A stretch of 47,303 nt of DNA. It comes from a virus. Below are positions 25,398 to 32,484 of the stretch, one piece after another. The stretch spans positions 1-47,303 of the IMG/VR virus record IMGVR_UViG_3300024432_000020; one strand, 5' to 3'. How positions within the stretch are numbered: the stretch's first letter is position 1; each line of letters starts with the position of its first letter. The position numbers and the translations under genes are program-made. The notes beneath the pieces were generated by a model. It was not told the origin of the DNA. It did no database searches and saw nothing but the letters and a program-made list of their open reading frames with translations.

Positions 25398-25445
25398 TTG
25401 ATCTCTGCTGGGGTATCAGATAGATTGGATTCCCGAGGGTAACAG
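25398..25445 (+). promoter_or_regulatory. Rightward promoter of replication unit with shared element
   Basis: Plus strand: TTGATC (25398-25403), 17 bp, TAGATT (25421-25426), then 9 bases and AGGGTAACAG (25436-25445). It is back-to-back with the leftward RecT promoter, the two -35 boxes only 7 bases apart, so both units could be controlled by one bound regulator. Confidence 0.65.
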
Positions 25446-25467
25446 ATCAATAAAATTGGGCGATCAG

Positions 25468-26235
25468 GTGGCAAATAATTATCCGTATTTCCCCTTCTAT
25501 GTTTCGGATTTCGACGGCGACACTCGGCACATGTCGGTCGAGTCGATCGGTATCTACATCCGCCTGCTGATCTACCAATGGATCAATGGGAGGATCCCGG
25601 CTCACTGGCCGATGATGATCAGGATCGCTGGCTGCGAGCCGGAGCAGTTCATGACCTGCTGGGAAAACGAAATCGGCTCGTGCTTCGAAGAGATGGACGA
25701 CGGCCGTGGCCTGGCGTATCGAAACAAGCGGCTGCAGATCGAGCGCGAGAAAGTACTGGCGGCCACCGAACAACGTCGCCAGGCAGGCAAAAAGTCTGGG
25801 GAGTCACGCCGAAAATCCTCCAAGAAACAACAAGATCGAACGAGCGTTCAGCACCCGTTCGAACGGGAGAGCAACGAGACGGCAACGATCCAGAGCCATA
25901 ACCATAACCAGAGTAAAGACAAACCAATAGATCGATTCGAGGAATTCTGGCAGACCTACCCGAAGAAGGTCGGCAAAAAACCATGTTCGGCAAAATGGAA
26001 AGCGCGACGGTTAGACCGTCTTGCTGATCAAGTAATCCAGAACGTCAAGGATCGCATCGAAGGCGACAGTCAGTGGCTCCGAGGCTTCGTGCCAAACCCG
26101 CTGACGTTCATCAACCAGGACCGGTGGGACGATCCAATCCAGAAGGAAACCGCTGGTGAAAAAGCTCAACGAAATCGTACCGACAGCTTCGACGATATCC
26201 ACGCCAGGAACCGAGAGAAAGCCGGACTCGACTAG
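25468..26235 (+). CDS. DUF1376/O-like replication initiator
   Basis: 255 residues from the GTG at 25468 (GGG 7 bases upstream); a TTG at 25456 would add four residues. The N-terminus NYPYFPFYVSDFDGDTRHMS, followed by SIGIYIRLLIYQWINGRIP, is the DUF1376/YdaU winged-helix pattern common to phage replication initiators. A basic disordered linker (about 100-150) leads to a C-terminal domain (FEEFWQTYPKKVGKKPC, then WLRGFVPNPLTFINQDRWDD) typical of phage O-like and helicase-recruiting proteins. It probably recognises the phage origin and recruits the P-like loader encoded next. Confidence 0.83.
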   Translation: MANNYPYFPFYVSDFDGDTRHMSVESIGIYIRLLIYQWINGRIPAHWPMMIRIAGCEPEQFMTCWENEIGSCFEEMDDGRGLAYRNKRLQIEREKVLAATEQRRQAGKKSGESRRKSSKKQQDRTSVQHPFERESNETATIQSHNHNQSKDKPIDRFEEFWQTYPKKVGKKPCSAKWKARRLDRLADQVIQNVKDRIEGDSQWLRGFVPNPLTFINQDRWDDPIQKETAGEKAQRNRTDSFDDIHARNREKAGLD

Positions 26236-26239
26236 GGCG

Positions 26240-26560
26240 ATGCTGGTGTGGGTCCAGCTGGCGGAGATCTACGGCAAGGCGTTGTACCGCGAGCACGGGT
26301 CCGAGCCACCGATGCTCTGGCTCCAGGCTATCGATCGACTCAGTGACGCGGAGATCCAGCGCGGGCTTGCGAACCTGGCGGAGGAGGCGCTCGCGTATCC
26401 TGCCAATCTCGGGCAGTTCGTTGAGGCCTGTCAGCATATTCGTGAAGGGCGGCCGTGGATGAACCAGGCGAAGCAGATCGAGGACAACAGACCAACCGGC
26501 ACGATGTCATACGCCGAATGGAAACGACAGAATGGGATCCCAGAACCAACAGCAGATTGA
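26240..26560 (+). CDS. P-like replicative helicase loader
   Basis: 106 residues from the ATG at 26240, which starts 4 bases after the initiator's stop with TAGGGCG as SD; an in-frame ATG at 26156 would overlap it. The segment WLQAIDRLSDAEIQRGLANL then PANLGQFVEACQ is the conserved pattern of the phage P-like loader domain. Loaders of this kind bring host DnaB to the origin. It is shorter than lambda P and lacks the long C-terminal part, as in several phages with O/P-like pairs. The pairing with the DUF1376 gene supports the call. Confidence 0.7.
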   Translation: MLVWVQLAEIYGKALYREHGSEPPMLWLQAIDRLSDAEIQRGLANLAEEALAYPANLGQFVEACQHIREGRPWMNQAKQIEDNRPTGTMSYAEWKRQNGIPEPTAD

Positions 26561-27275
26561 GCCTCGCAAAGAGACGCTCCCGATCGTCGCCTACAAGGGC
26601 GGCTTCGAACTCCTGGATGCGAAATGGGATCTCACCTCCGGTCGGACGGTGAAGTTCAGGCTGATGGAAGAGCCAGGCAAGCCGATCCTGATGCACCCGT
26701 TCGTGAATTTTACGCGGCGCCGTGGCGGCCGGGTTGGCACCAGGTTTCACATGGTCATGACGGTGATCGGAAAGAGCGAGCCGATGTTCAACGGCGAGGT
26801 GATGCTGATGTCCGGCGGCCAGCCGCTGGGCCAGGGCTTCTGGGTTTCGTTCTGGCTCGATGACGAGGCCGACCACCATCCGTTTGCCGGCTACCGCGGC
26901 CGGAAAGGCGACAGACCTGGCGACATGTACTCGGCTGCGTTTGTCGAGCTTGATGACGATGACTCAGCGATCGACCAGGCCAAGCGCGACAAGGTCGAGG
27001 ACGCGCACGCACGCGCCGGCCAGAAGCTCAGCCAGTACTGCTACCTGCTGTGCAACAACGAGATGTTTATTCTCTACCTCGAGGAGCGAGCGCTGGTGCT
27101 CGGCGAAGCAAAAACAATCCATTGGTGGGCAAAAAAGAATCGAGTCGCCAGGTGGGTGCGTTGGCGGTGTAACATTGAGTCGCGAGCAGAACTCGACACC
27201 AACAAGGAAGCGGCAAAGATTTTCCACGAACAGATCCGCGAGCCTTACGCCGACTGGCGGAGCGTGCATGAATGA
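26532..27275 (+). CDS. Hypothetical protein of replication unit, 247 aa
   Basis: 247 residues, mixed alpha/beta. Notable stretches: PIVAYKGGFELLDAKWDL, GRTVKFRLMEEP, then RVGTRFHMVMTVIG and a C-terminal half with KLSQYCYLLCNNEMFILYLE and IHWWAKKNRVARWVRWRC. An acidic loop (DDDDSA) separates the halves. It overlaps the loader by 29 bases and the next gene by 8 (ATGAATGA). Phages often carry a gene of this size between replication and resolvase genes, but I do not recognise a family. A DNA-metabolism role is inferred from neighbours. Confidence 0.65.
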   Translation: MGSQNQQQIEPRKETLPIVAYKGGFELLDAKWDLTSGRTVKFRLMEEPGKPILMHPFVNFTRRRGGRVGTRFHMVMTVIGKSEPMFNGEVMLMSGGQPLGQGFWVSFWLDDEADHHPFAGYRGRKGDRPGDMYSAAFVELDDDDSAIDQAKRDKVEDAHARAGQKLSQYCYLLCNNEMFILYLEERALVLGEAKTIHWWAKKNRVARWVRWRCNIESRAELDTNKEAAKIFHEQIREPYADWRSVHE

Positions 27276-27657
27276 AACGAAACTCGTACCTGTCACCCGA
27301 CACGAGAAAAACCTCAGGCAATTACGATGCGTCGTAAGTCACCGAACACCTGTGACCCTGCACCACTGCCATGGCGGCAGTATGAAAGACCTGTTCCGAA
27401 ATCCCGGCATGGCGCAGAAGGCCTGCCCGTACCTGCAGATCCCGCTGCACTCGAACTATCACACCGGACAGTTTGGCATCGACTCCGGGGTTGGCGTGAC
27501 TGGCTGGGTAGATGAATGGGAGCGTACGTTCGGGCGACAACTCGACCATCTGACAGACGTAAGTGGGCAGCTTGGCTACGACGTAATCCGGAGCGCGAAG
27601 TTATGGATAGAGAAACACAACCATCGCTTGATCTCGGGACGCAATTTGAACCAGTGA
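27268..27657 (+). CDS. HNH-like/DUF968-Ref-like nuclease candidate
   Basis: 129 residues from the ATG at 27268, which overlaps the previous stop. The core TPVTLHHCHGGSMKDLF, then KACPYLQIPLHSNYHTG and a C-terminal WVDEWERTFGRQLDHL, resembles the zinc/HNH-like domains of DUF968 and Ref proteins: paired His-His-Cys-His, IPL, then an HSNYH histidine pair. Such proteins nick or cleave DNA and are common beside phage resolvases. The catalytic His/Asn set looks present, but the fold is inferred from motif order. It overlaps the RusA gene by 55 bases. Confidence 0.6.
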   Translation: MNETKLVPVTRHEKNLRQLRCVVSHRTPVTLHHCHGGSMKDLFRNPGMAQKACPYLQIPLHSNYHTGQFGIDSGVGVTGWVDEWERTFGRQLDHLTDVSGQLGYDVIRSAKLWIEKHNHRLISGRNLNQ

Positions 27658-28094
27658 ACCTGGATCTACCCTGGCCACCATCGATCAACAGTTACTTCAT
27701 GGAGTACGCGATGCCGCCGGCAGGCGGCCTGGTCCAGAAACAAATTAAGGACCACGGCTTCGAAGGCCTGCACGTGTGGCTGCGACAGAACACCAGGGTG
27801 ATGAAGCGAGTCGGCGACAAGGGTCACGCATATCGTGCTGACGTCCAGGAGTACGTGCTGCGCAACCGGCTGAACAAAGGCATCCGCGAACCGCTGGTGA
27901 TGAGCATGGACTTCTATGCGCCAGATCGGCGCGAACGAGATCTCGACAACCATTACAAACCGCTCATCGATGCGCTCGAGCATGCGTGCGTATTTCTCAA
28001 CGATAGCCAGATCAAGGGCCACGTCACCATCATGCACGAGGAAATAATTAAAGGCGGAAAAGTTGTCGTAGGCTTGCAGGAATTGGTATATTGA
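27603..28094 (+). CDS. rusA: RusA-like Holliday junction resolvase
   Basis: 163 residues from the ATG at 27603, with GGAG 9 bases upstream; the longer ORF from 27516 lacks support. RusA motifs: a first strand LDLPWPPSINSYF, then RADVQEYVLRN, and the signature RRERDLDNHYKPLIDALEH with the catalytic Asp residues, followed by DSQIKGHVTIMHEE. RusA homodimers cut four-way junctions, which here would resolve replication/recombination intermediates before packaging. It is the last clear gene of the rightward replication unit. Confidence 0.92.
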   Translation: MDRETQPSLDLGTQFEPVNLDLPWPPSINSYFMEYAMPPAGGLVQKQIKDHGFEGLHVWLRQNTRVMKRVGDKGHAYRADVQEYVLRNRLNKGIREPLVMSMDFYAPDRRERDLDNHYKPLIDALEHACVFLNDSQIKGHVTIMHEEIIKGGKVVVGLQELVY

Positions 28095-28221
28095 ATCAAG
28101 GCGGCCCGGGTAAGCACTCCGCAATTGCCGACTCCGTGTCGGGTACCCGATTGCAAACCTGCTCGCTCCTGGCCGATTTGTTACCCTCAAATTTACCTGA
28201 AAGGGCCGCCGTCTTCCTACC
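28095..28221. promoter_or_regulatory. Intergenic region with orphan early-motif copy and palindromes
   Basis: The 127-base gap holds ATTTGTTACCCTCAAAT at 28176-28192, a near-identical copy of the element at 19415-19432 in the same minus orientation, but no convincing -10/-35 lies upstream of it. It also holds a 5-bp stem CCGAC/GTCGG (28128-28142) and a 12-bp perfect palindrome TCGGGTACCCGA (28139-28150). No T-run follows, so a rho-independent terminator is not supported. Confidence 0.45.
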
Positions 28222-28371
28222 GTGACTGAATGCTCAATCTGTCGTGTCGAATTCGAACCTGACGACGAGTGCGTCGAGGGATTGATCGGGCTGATTCCGT
28301 TTGCTTTCTGCGTGACCTGCAAGGCCGGCATCTACGAATGGGCCTGCCAGCAATGGGGCGACGATCAGTAA
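28222..28371 (+). CDS. Tiny zinc-ribbon-like protein, 49 aa
   Basis: A GTG ORF of 50 codons. The protein carries two Cys pairs, ECSICRVEFEPDDE and FCVTCKAGIYEW, plus a further Cys (WACQQW), so it could bind one zinc ion. It is the only rightward ORF after RusA and converges with the leftward block, overlapping its last gene by 7 bases. No SD stronger than AAGGG at 28201 (too distant), so translation is uncertain. Similar tiny Cys4 proteins recur through the leftward block. Confidence 0.5.
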   Translation: MTECSICRVEFEPDDECVEGLIGLIPFAFCVTCKAGIYEWACQQWGDDQ

Positions 28372-28664
28372 GAGATCCCAGCTGCGTGGCACTTGGCCTG
28401 GTACCGGGACAGCACGTTGCCGAACTGCTCGAGCACGTCGCTGGGGTAGTCGGCGATGACCATCGCTGCGTAATCGTCCGGCTCGTGATGTGAGCCACCC
28501 GCGCCAGCTTTATATCCCCAGGAATCAGGCGGCCCGTCGCCACGGATAGCAAGCTCGATCGCGATGGGGAATGCCCACGCCATGCAATCACCGAAGCCAT
28601 CGCCGTCGCAGGACATGCGGTACTCGTCTTTCAGTCGCTTGTAGGTGTAGTCATCGTGATCCAT
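28365..28664 (-). CDS. Hypothetical protein, last gene of leftward block
   Basis: 99 residues from the ATG at 28664. N-terminal acidic/aromatic (MDHDDYTYKRLKDEYRMSC), then DGFGDCMAWAFPIAIELAIR and a C-terminal helix VLEQFGNVLSRYQAKCH. It overlaps the upstream zinc-ribbon gene by 14 bases and ends tail-to-tail with the 49-residue ORF. Not recognised. Confidence 0.6.
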   Translation of the reverse strand: MDHDDYTYKRLKDEYRMSCDGDGFGDCMAWAFPIAIELAIRGDGPPDSWGYKAGAGGSHHEPDDYAAMVIADYPSDVLEQFGNVLSRYQAKCHAAGISY

Positions 28665-28980
28665 TGTCGGCTCCCAGGTCGCCGCGGTTACTGTTGCGAT
28701 GGCCGCAGCCGGTGCAGCGCAGCCTATTGTGCTGATACTTGCCGCAGTCGGGGCAGATCCAGCCGACACGCAGATATTTCTTGATTGATTCGCGCAGCGG
28801 TCCTACGCCAGCGCATTGCATTTCGACATAGCGGTTGACGTGATCCAAAATGCACGGACCACCCGGAGACAGGGCATGCTCCGGATGGCCGTGCTCGCAT
28901 GGATGCGTAGCCGGCGTGTTGTGAAAACGCAGGGCCAGCCTTGTCACGGTGTCGTCCGACATGTCATCCACTTTGGTCAT
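28651..28980 (-). CDS. Zinc-ribbon protein, 109 aa
   Basis: 109 residues from the ATG at 28980 (ATGA overlap with the upstream gene). A C-terminal Cys4 ribbon is clear: WICPDCGKYQHNRLRCTGCG. The N-terminal half has a His/Cys cluster (ATHPCEHGHPEHALSPGGPC), possibly a second metal site. Such proteins often bind nucleic acid or a host protein. The role is unknown; metal binding is inferred from spacing. Confidence 0.65.
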   Translation of the reverse strand: MTKVDDMSDDTVTRLALRFHNTPATHPCEHGHPEHALSPGGPCILDHVNRYVEMQCAGVGPLRESIKKYLRVGWICPDCGKYQHNRLRCTGCGHRNSNRGDLGADNGSR

Positions 28981-29273
28981 TGGGTTACTTCTCGAAGTGC
29001 TCGGTACAGCGTCAGCTGATCCGGGAAAGACGGCCAGCCGTGGATGCGGTTGCCGGCGAAGTCTTCCGCTGGTCCGGATCGCGGGGCGTCTGGATCTACT
29101 TTCACCCAGGCCTGCCACAAAGTCGTGAAGCCATCCTTGCCGACGATCAACGAGTAGGCATCGTCCCAGGTCTCTTCGGTCGGGTTATCGAGCACTGCCT
29201 CGAGGCGTGCGCGGCACTCGGCGTCGAGCTTGCCGAACATGTTGCGACAGTCATCTACGAATGCGTTTGCCAT
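28977..29273 (-). CDS. Hypothetical protein, 98 aa
   Basis: 98 residues. Helical N-terminus (NAFVDDCRNMFGKLDAECRA), an acidic middle (NPTEETWDDAYSLIVG) and a C-terminal Trp/Pro part (HGWPSFPDQLTLYRAL). It overlaps both neighbours (4 bases downstream, 23 upstream). It resembles small phage proteins with the WDDAYSLIVG-type helix, but I cannot name a family. Confidence 0.6.
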   Translation of the reverse strand: MANAFVDDCRNMFGKLDAECRARLEAVLDNPTEETWDDAYSLIVGKDGFTTLWQAWVKVDPDAPRSGPAEDFAGNRIHGWPSFPDQLTLYRALREVTQ

Positions 29274-29493
29274 GGAGTCCCTTCATTGCGTCAACGGTGC
29301 TCTCGCGAACCCAGCGACGTCTGCCTTGGCCGATGTAGTAGATCGGCCGGGTGTGTGTTTGCCTGTTGCGATAGATGCAGACCTGGTAGGTATGCTCCAT
29401 AAGTCCGCGCTTGTTGCAGATGGCGACCAGGTCATCCTTGACGGCAACGAACCCTTCATCGGTTCGCACGTAGGTATCGAAGAATTCAATCAT
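29251..29493 (-). CDS. Small hypothetical protein, 80 aa
   Basis: 80 residues from the ATG at 29493 (ATGA overlap with the preceding gene). Beta-rich start EFFDTYVRTDEGFVAVKDD, a middle VAICNKRGLMEHTYQVCIYR and a strongly basic end (GQGRRRWVRESTVDA). The basic end could contact nucleic acid. No family recognised. Confidence 0.6.
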   Translation of the reverse strand: MIEFFDTYVRTDEGFVAVKDDLVAICNKRGLMEHTYQVCIYRNRQTHTRPIYYIGQGRRRWVRESTVDAMKGLHGKRIRR

Positions 29494-29717
29494 GATCGCC
29501 TCGCTATGAATTCCTTGCGGATGTCCATCCATTCCAGCTGCTCGATGTCGATCATGTCTCTCGCCGTGTCCCTGGTGGCTGTCGAGTAATCTTTTCTGAT
29601 TGACGCGGAGAAGTGGCCGTCGCCGCGGACAATGTTCTCGGGTCCATCGTACGGCGGCAGGCCTACGAGTTTTCGATACTGATCGGCGCACTCGATGATG
29701 TTGGTTCGGTCGCTCAT
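29490..29717 (-). CDS. Small hypothetical protein, 75 aa
   Basis: 75 residues from the ATG at 29717 (ATGA overlap). N-terminal helix MSDRTNIIECADQYRKLVG, then a polar middle (NIVRGDGHFSASIRKDYST) and a C-terminal helix DIEQLEWMDIRKEFIARR. Not recognised. Its position in an unbroken chain of overlapping small genes is the main support. Confidence 0.6.
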   Translation of the reverse strand: MSDRTNIIECADQYRKLVGLPPYDGPENIVRGDGHFSASIRKDYSTATRDTARDMIDIEQLEWMDIRKEFIARRS

Positions 29718-30325
29718 AATGTCCCTGCCTTCCGGATCCAGAACGGCTCGTAAGCGAATGGCACATCGAGCCACATCTCGCCATCGATCTCGCTCTTGAA
29801 TGGCCGTGCGTTAGTTGCGTTCATCGGAAATTCCTCGAGGATCGCGTGCACCATCTTGGAGTTTTTGACATAGAGGTCACTCTCGTGATGGTCGAACTCG
29901 ATGCCGGCCATTACGATTTTCTGGAACAGCGTCTCGGCGGTAAGCTCGCAGACAATGTACTTGGCGATCATCGTTGAGTCGGTGAAGAACAGCAGGATGC
30001 GCTCCGGATCCTTCCACCGTTTAATCTCGAAGGAACCGATACGGCCTTCGCAGCACAGCGGCTCGCAGGCCTTGACGATTTCTCGCGTTGGCTGCACGTA
30101 TCTGCAGTGCCAATCGCCCATGGTTCGAGTGCGGCCAGGCGCGGAGATCCAACCAGCCGCCGGGTGCAGGATGTCATTGTCGGCAACCAGGTAGTAAAAC
30201 CCTTGAGCCTTCAGGCCGTGATCGTCCGCGCTGTTGTGGCGGATCTTCTCGCGATCGCTTTTGACGTGCATCTGTACGAATGCCTTGGTGATTGGCATCG
30301 GATCCAATAGCGGTTTTCTGTTCAT
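29714..30325 (-). CDS. Hypothetical protein, 203 aa
   Basis: 203 residues, one of the larger genes in the leftward block. Mixed alpha/beta: a His/Lys-rich start (FVQMHVKSDREKIRHN), then GFYYLVADNDILHPAAGWI, a cysteine cluster (KACEPLCCEGRIGSF), RILLFFTDSTMIAKYIVCEL and GEMWLDVPFAYEPFWIRK. The CxxxxCC might bind metal. It overlaps both neighbours by 4 bases. No family recognised; a candidate host-interaction gene by position only. Confidence 0.65.
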   Translation of the reverse strand: MNRKPLLDPMPITKAFVQMHVKSDREKIRHNSADDHGLKAQGFYYLVADNDILHPAAGWISAPGRTRTMGDWHCRYVQPTREIVKACEPLCCEGRIGSFEIKRWKDPERILLFFTDSTMIAKYIVCELTAETLFQKIVMAGIEFDHHESDLYVKNSKMVHAILEEFPMNATNARPFKSEIDGEMWLDVPFAYEPFWIRKAGTL

Positions 30326-30657
30326 GATTTCTTACCCTTCTGGGAGGCTGCGTGGATCATGTCAGCGAACCACATGCAGCCGTCCATAGCTTTGAACACT
30401 TTCTCGCAGTGATCGCATAGCCTGATCAGGACCCCAGCTGTTGGGAATGCCGGCGCGAAGTCACCGCATCGCCGGCACCTGGCCATCGATGCCTCGACGT
30501 GTAGTTTCTGTTTTTCGACTTCCTTCATGCCAGGCCAGGGACCTTCCTCCATTTTCGTCAGTTGCTTGTTGGCGTTGTATAGCTCGTCCATGTTGGCGAT
30601 TGTTTTGTCTACCAAACCTTCGTTTGGGCGGGGAGTTTTCTGGTCGTCACTTGCCAT
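30322..30657 (-). CDS. Zinc-ribbon protein, 111 aa
   Basis: 111 residues. A Cys4 site is visible: ARCRRCGDFAPAFPTAGV followed 7 residues later by RLCDHCEKVF. The N-terminus is a charged helix (MDELYNANKQLTKMEEG) and the C-terminus a helix with MWFADMIHAASQKGKK. Likely a single zinc-stabilised domain plus a helical arm. Function unknown. Confidence 0.65.
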   Translation of the reverse strand: MASDDQKTPRPNEGLVDKTIANMDELYNANKQLTKMEEGPWPGMKEVEKQKLHVEASMARCRRCGDFAPAFPTAGVLIRLCDHCEKVFKAMDGCMWFADMIHAASQKGKKS

Positions 30658-30659
30658 GG

Positions 30660-30821
30660 TTAGAACCTCTTGAATCGCACGACCTTGCCGTGCTGGTAGA
30701 TGGGGATGGACCTGGTCTCGCCGTTGCGTTGCAGCATGCCGGCGTACAGCAGAGCCTCGACCACCCGGTCGAAGCCCTGCAGGTCCACGTAGTAGCGGTC
30801 GTCGTGCGGGATGACGTTCAT
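30660..30821 (-). CDS. Small basic hypothetical protein, 53 aa
   Basis: 53 residues from the ATG at 30821, in ATGA overlap with the upstream gene. HDDRYYVDLQGFDRVVEALL then a hairpin SIPIYQHGKVVRFKRF. Possibly a small alpha/beta fold with a basic last strand. Not recognised. Confidence 0.6.
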   Translation of the reverse strand: MNVIPHDDRYYVDLQGFDRVVEALLYAGMLQRNGETRSIPIYQHGKVVRFKRF

Positions 30822-31078
30822 GCCGCCGGCTTCACTGTTGCGGAGAGCCGGTCCCACTCGTCGCACATGTCGATCGTGGCCAGCTGGCCGTAAGCCTGGC
30901 CCATCAGGATCCAGAGGATTTTCTTGGCGTCATCTGACTTGATGGAGTCGGTACCGAACTCGCGAACATGCGCGGCCAGGGCGGTGGCAAACGGGATCGG
31001 ATTGCAGGGGAAGCAGTCGCCATCGAATGCGGTGTAGACTTTATCTTCCAACATCTCTTTTCGCTTTGCGTCATTCAT
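30818..31078 (-). CDS. Small hypothetical protein, 86 aa
   Basis: 86 residues, helical. Segments: NDAKRKEMLEDKVYTAFDGD, then CFPCNPIPFATALAAHV and KKILWILMGQAYGQLATID. A Cys pair (CFPC) could be redox-active or metal-binding, but there is no partner pair. It overlaps neighbours by 4 bases on each side. Not recognised. Confidence 0.6.
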   Translation of the reverse strand: MNDAKRKEMLEDKVYTAFDGDCFPCNPIPFATALAAHVREFGTDSIKSDDAKKILWILMGQAYGQLATIDMCDEWDRLSATVKPAA

Positions 31079-31560
31079 GCTGCTGCCTCCAGGTCAGGGG
31101 TGAATACCCACTCGTCGGGGTCCACCTCGATGATCGTGTAGCCGAATTCCTTGACGGCGATCTCTTCGGATCTCTCCCGGCCGAGCCTTCCATAGCTGGG
31201 AGTGTAGCCGGTCAGTTGGCGGAACAGATGTGCGCGGAATTGATTCGATGTGTGGGTGGCGGTCTTGCCGAGCGGGTACACGCGGATGGTTTTCTGTTTG
31301 GTCTTGATGATGTGCTCGGCCGCATCCTTCGCTAGATCTCGAACGTCCCTGACGCCAGGCGATTGTTTGCGGCAGGGCCGCGGGCCGCCGGCAAGCTCGC
31401 CACTCTTCAGGCGCTTGCGGTCAGATTTGAAAACGCGATGGCCGATGGCCTGGGCGTAGTGCTTGGCGACCTTCGCGTATTCGGCAAGCTTGAACGAGTC
31501 TTCGCCGATGCAGACACGGATCCAGCCGTTGTCTTTCCTTATCTCTAATTCGTAGTTCAT
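31075..31560 (-). CDS. Hypothetical basic protein, 161 aa
   Basis: 161 residues from the ATG at 31560 (ATGA overlap). Mixed: a beta-rich start (MNYELEIRKDNGWIRVCIG), a helix with Lys/Arg (FKLAEYAKVAKHYAQAIGH), a basic stretch (KSDRKRLKSGELAGGPRP) and a C-terminal domain (RAHLFRQLTGYTPSYGRLG). Overall strongly basic, which suits nucleic acid binding; no named family. Confidence 0.6.
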   Translation of the reverse strand: MNYELEIRKDNGWIRVCIGEDSFKLAEYAKVAKHYAQAIGHRVFKSDRKRLKSGELAGGPRPCRKQSPGVRDVRDLAKDAAEHIIKTKQKTIRVYPLGKTATHTSNQFRAHLFRQLTGYTPSYGRLGRERSEEIAVKEFGYTIIEVDPDEWVFTPDLEAAA

Positions 31561-31877
31561 TCCTTTGCCTCCGTGTTGTCGCCGAAACATGAGCGGTCAT
31601 CGTCTTTCAGCGCGCTGTACCAGGCGCCGCATTTAGTGCACGGATTGCCAGTGCAAACGCCGTGCGGGAATATGTTTTTCTCAGGGACCGGAAGTCCGGC
31701 CATCCTGGCGTAGTCTCTGAGCGAGTGCTGCAGGGCATTCCATGCGCCACGATAGGCTGCGCGACGGTATGCCCTTGGGGATTCCTTCACGCCGCTGGTG
31801 AGCCTGATGTGGCGTACCATGCTGCGGAATGATGAGTTGACCGGGCAGTCTCCGATTAGGTAGGCGTAGCCGTTCAT
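31557..31877 (-). CDS. Hypothetical protein with Cys cluster, 106 aa
   Basis: 106 residues from the ATG at 31877 (ATGA overlap). The N-terminal half has HIRLTSGVKESPRAYRRAAY, a basic helical surface. The C-terminal half holds GVCTGNPCTKCGAWYSAL and later SCFGDNTE, a likely zinc site. Function unknown. Confidence 0.6.
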   Translation of the reverse strand: MNGYAYLIGDCPVNSSFRSMVRHIRLTSGVKESPRAYRRAAYRGAWNALQHSLRDYARMAGLPVPEKNIFPHGVCTGNPCTKCGAWYSALKDDDRSCFGDNTEAKE

Positions 31878-32275
31878 GACTCTGCCTTTGGAATTGAATC
31901 GGTATCGATGAACGCGAGCCAGCGGCTGGCGATGATCTGGTCCCAGACAACGGTCACGAGCGACACGTTGTCGCCGCGGTCGGTGATCTGGAAATACTTC
32001 TCGCCACCGACCACGTCGGTGTCTGTGATGTAACGCATAACGCCATCGGTCGGCTGCACGTAGAAGCTCCGGTGCTTGCCGTCGATGTTGCCCCAGATCC
32101 AGCTGCGCGTGCCGTTGCCGCGGACCCTGCCGTCGCGGTCTTGGTAGGCGACGGCCTGGCTTTCGGTCGCGCCCTCGAGCACGGAGAACAGATCGCTGAA
32201 GCGCGTGGCTGAGGGGAAGCCCAGGTCTTTGCCAACGATCTTGGCGAGTTCGATTTTCTTCTGGGCGGTGTTCAC
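31874..32275 (-). CDS. Hypothetical protein, 133 aa, GTG start
   Basis: 133 residues from the GTG at 32275, which overlaps the previous TGA (GTGA). Segments: AQKKIELAKIVGKDLGFPSA, then a Trp/Arg-rich middle (GNGTRSWIWGNIDGKHRSFY) and strands (YITDTDVVGGEKYFQITDRG). The longer ORF from 32542 in this frame runs through two neighbours and is not the gene. No family recognised. Confidence 0.6.
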   Translation of the reverse strand: MNTAQKKIELAKIVGKDLGFPSATRFSDLFSVLEGATESQAVAYQDRDGRVRGNGTRSWIWGNIDGKHRSFYVQPTDGVMRYITDTDVVGGEKYFQITDRGDNVSLVTVVWDQIIASRWLAFIDTDSIPKAES

Positions 32276-32484
32276 GATGCGATCTCCAGGGTGAGCTTGT
32301 CTTCCAGGATCCCTTCGATGATGGGCTGGATGTAGCGGTGTTCGACGACGATGCCTTTCTGGCCCCAGGTCTGGGTCTCGTCGGTCGTAGGGATTTTCTC
32401 TTCCACCCAGGCATCGGCTGCCTCGGTGATGGGATTCAGAATGAAAATGTTGCCGGCATTCAGTACGGTGAAATCTGTGCTCAT
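32272..32484 (-). CDS. Small acidic hypothetical protein, 70 aa
   Basis: 70 residues: TDFTVLNAGNIFILNPITEA, then DAWVEEKIPTTDETQTWG and HRYIQPIIEGILEDKLTLEI. Acidic overall with a helix-rich C-terminus. Its start overlaps the upstream stop by 4 bases. Not recognised. Confidence 0.6.
   Translation of the reverse strand: MSTDFTVLNAGNIFILNPITEAADAWVEEKIPTTDETQTWGQKGIVVEHRYIQPIIEGILEDKLTLEIAS

Noticed and set aside
28128-28150. Terminator for the replication unit
   Set aside because: Stem is only 5 bp and no T-run follows.
28095-28221. tRNA candidate in the rusA downstream gap
   Set aside because: Small hairpins do not form acceptor, anticodon and T arms; no conserved GTTCxAxxC loop.
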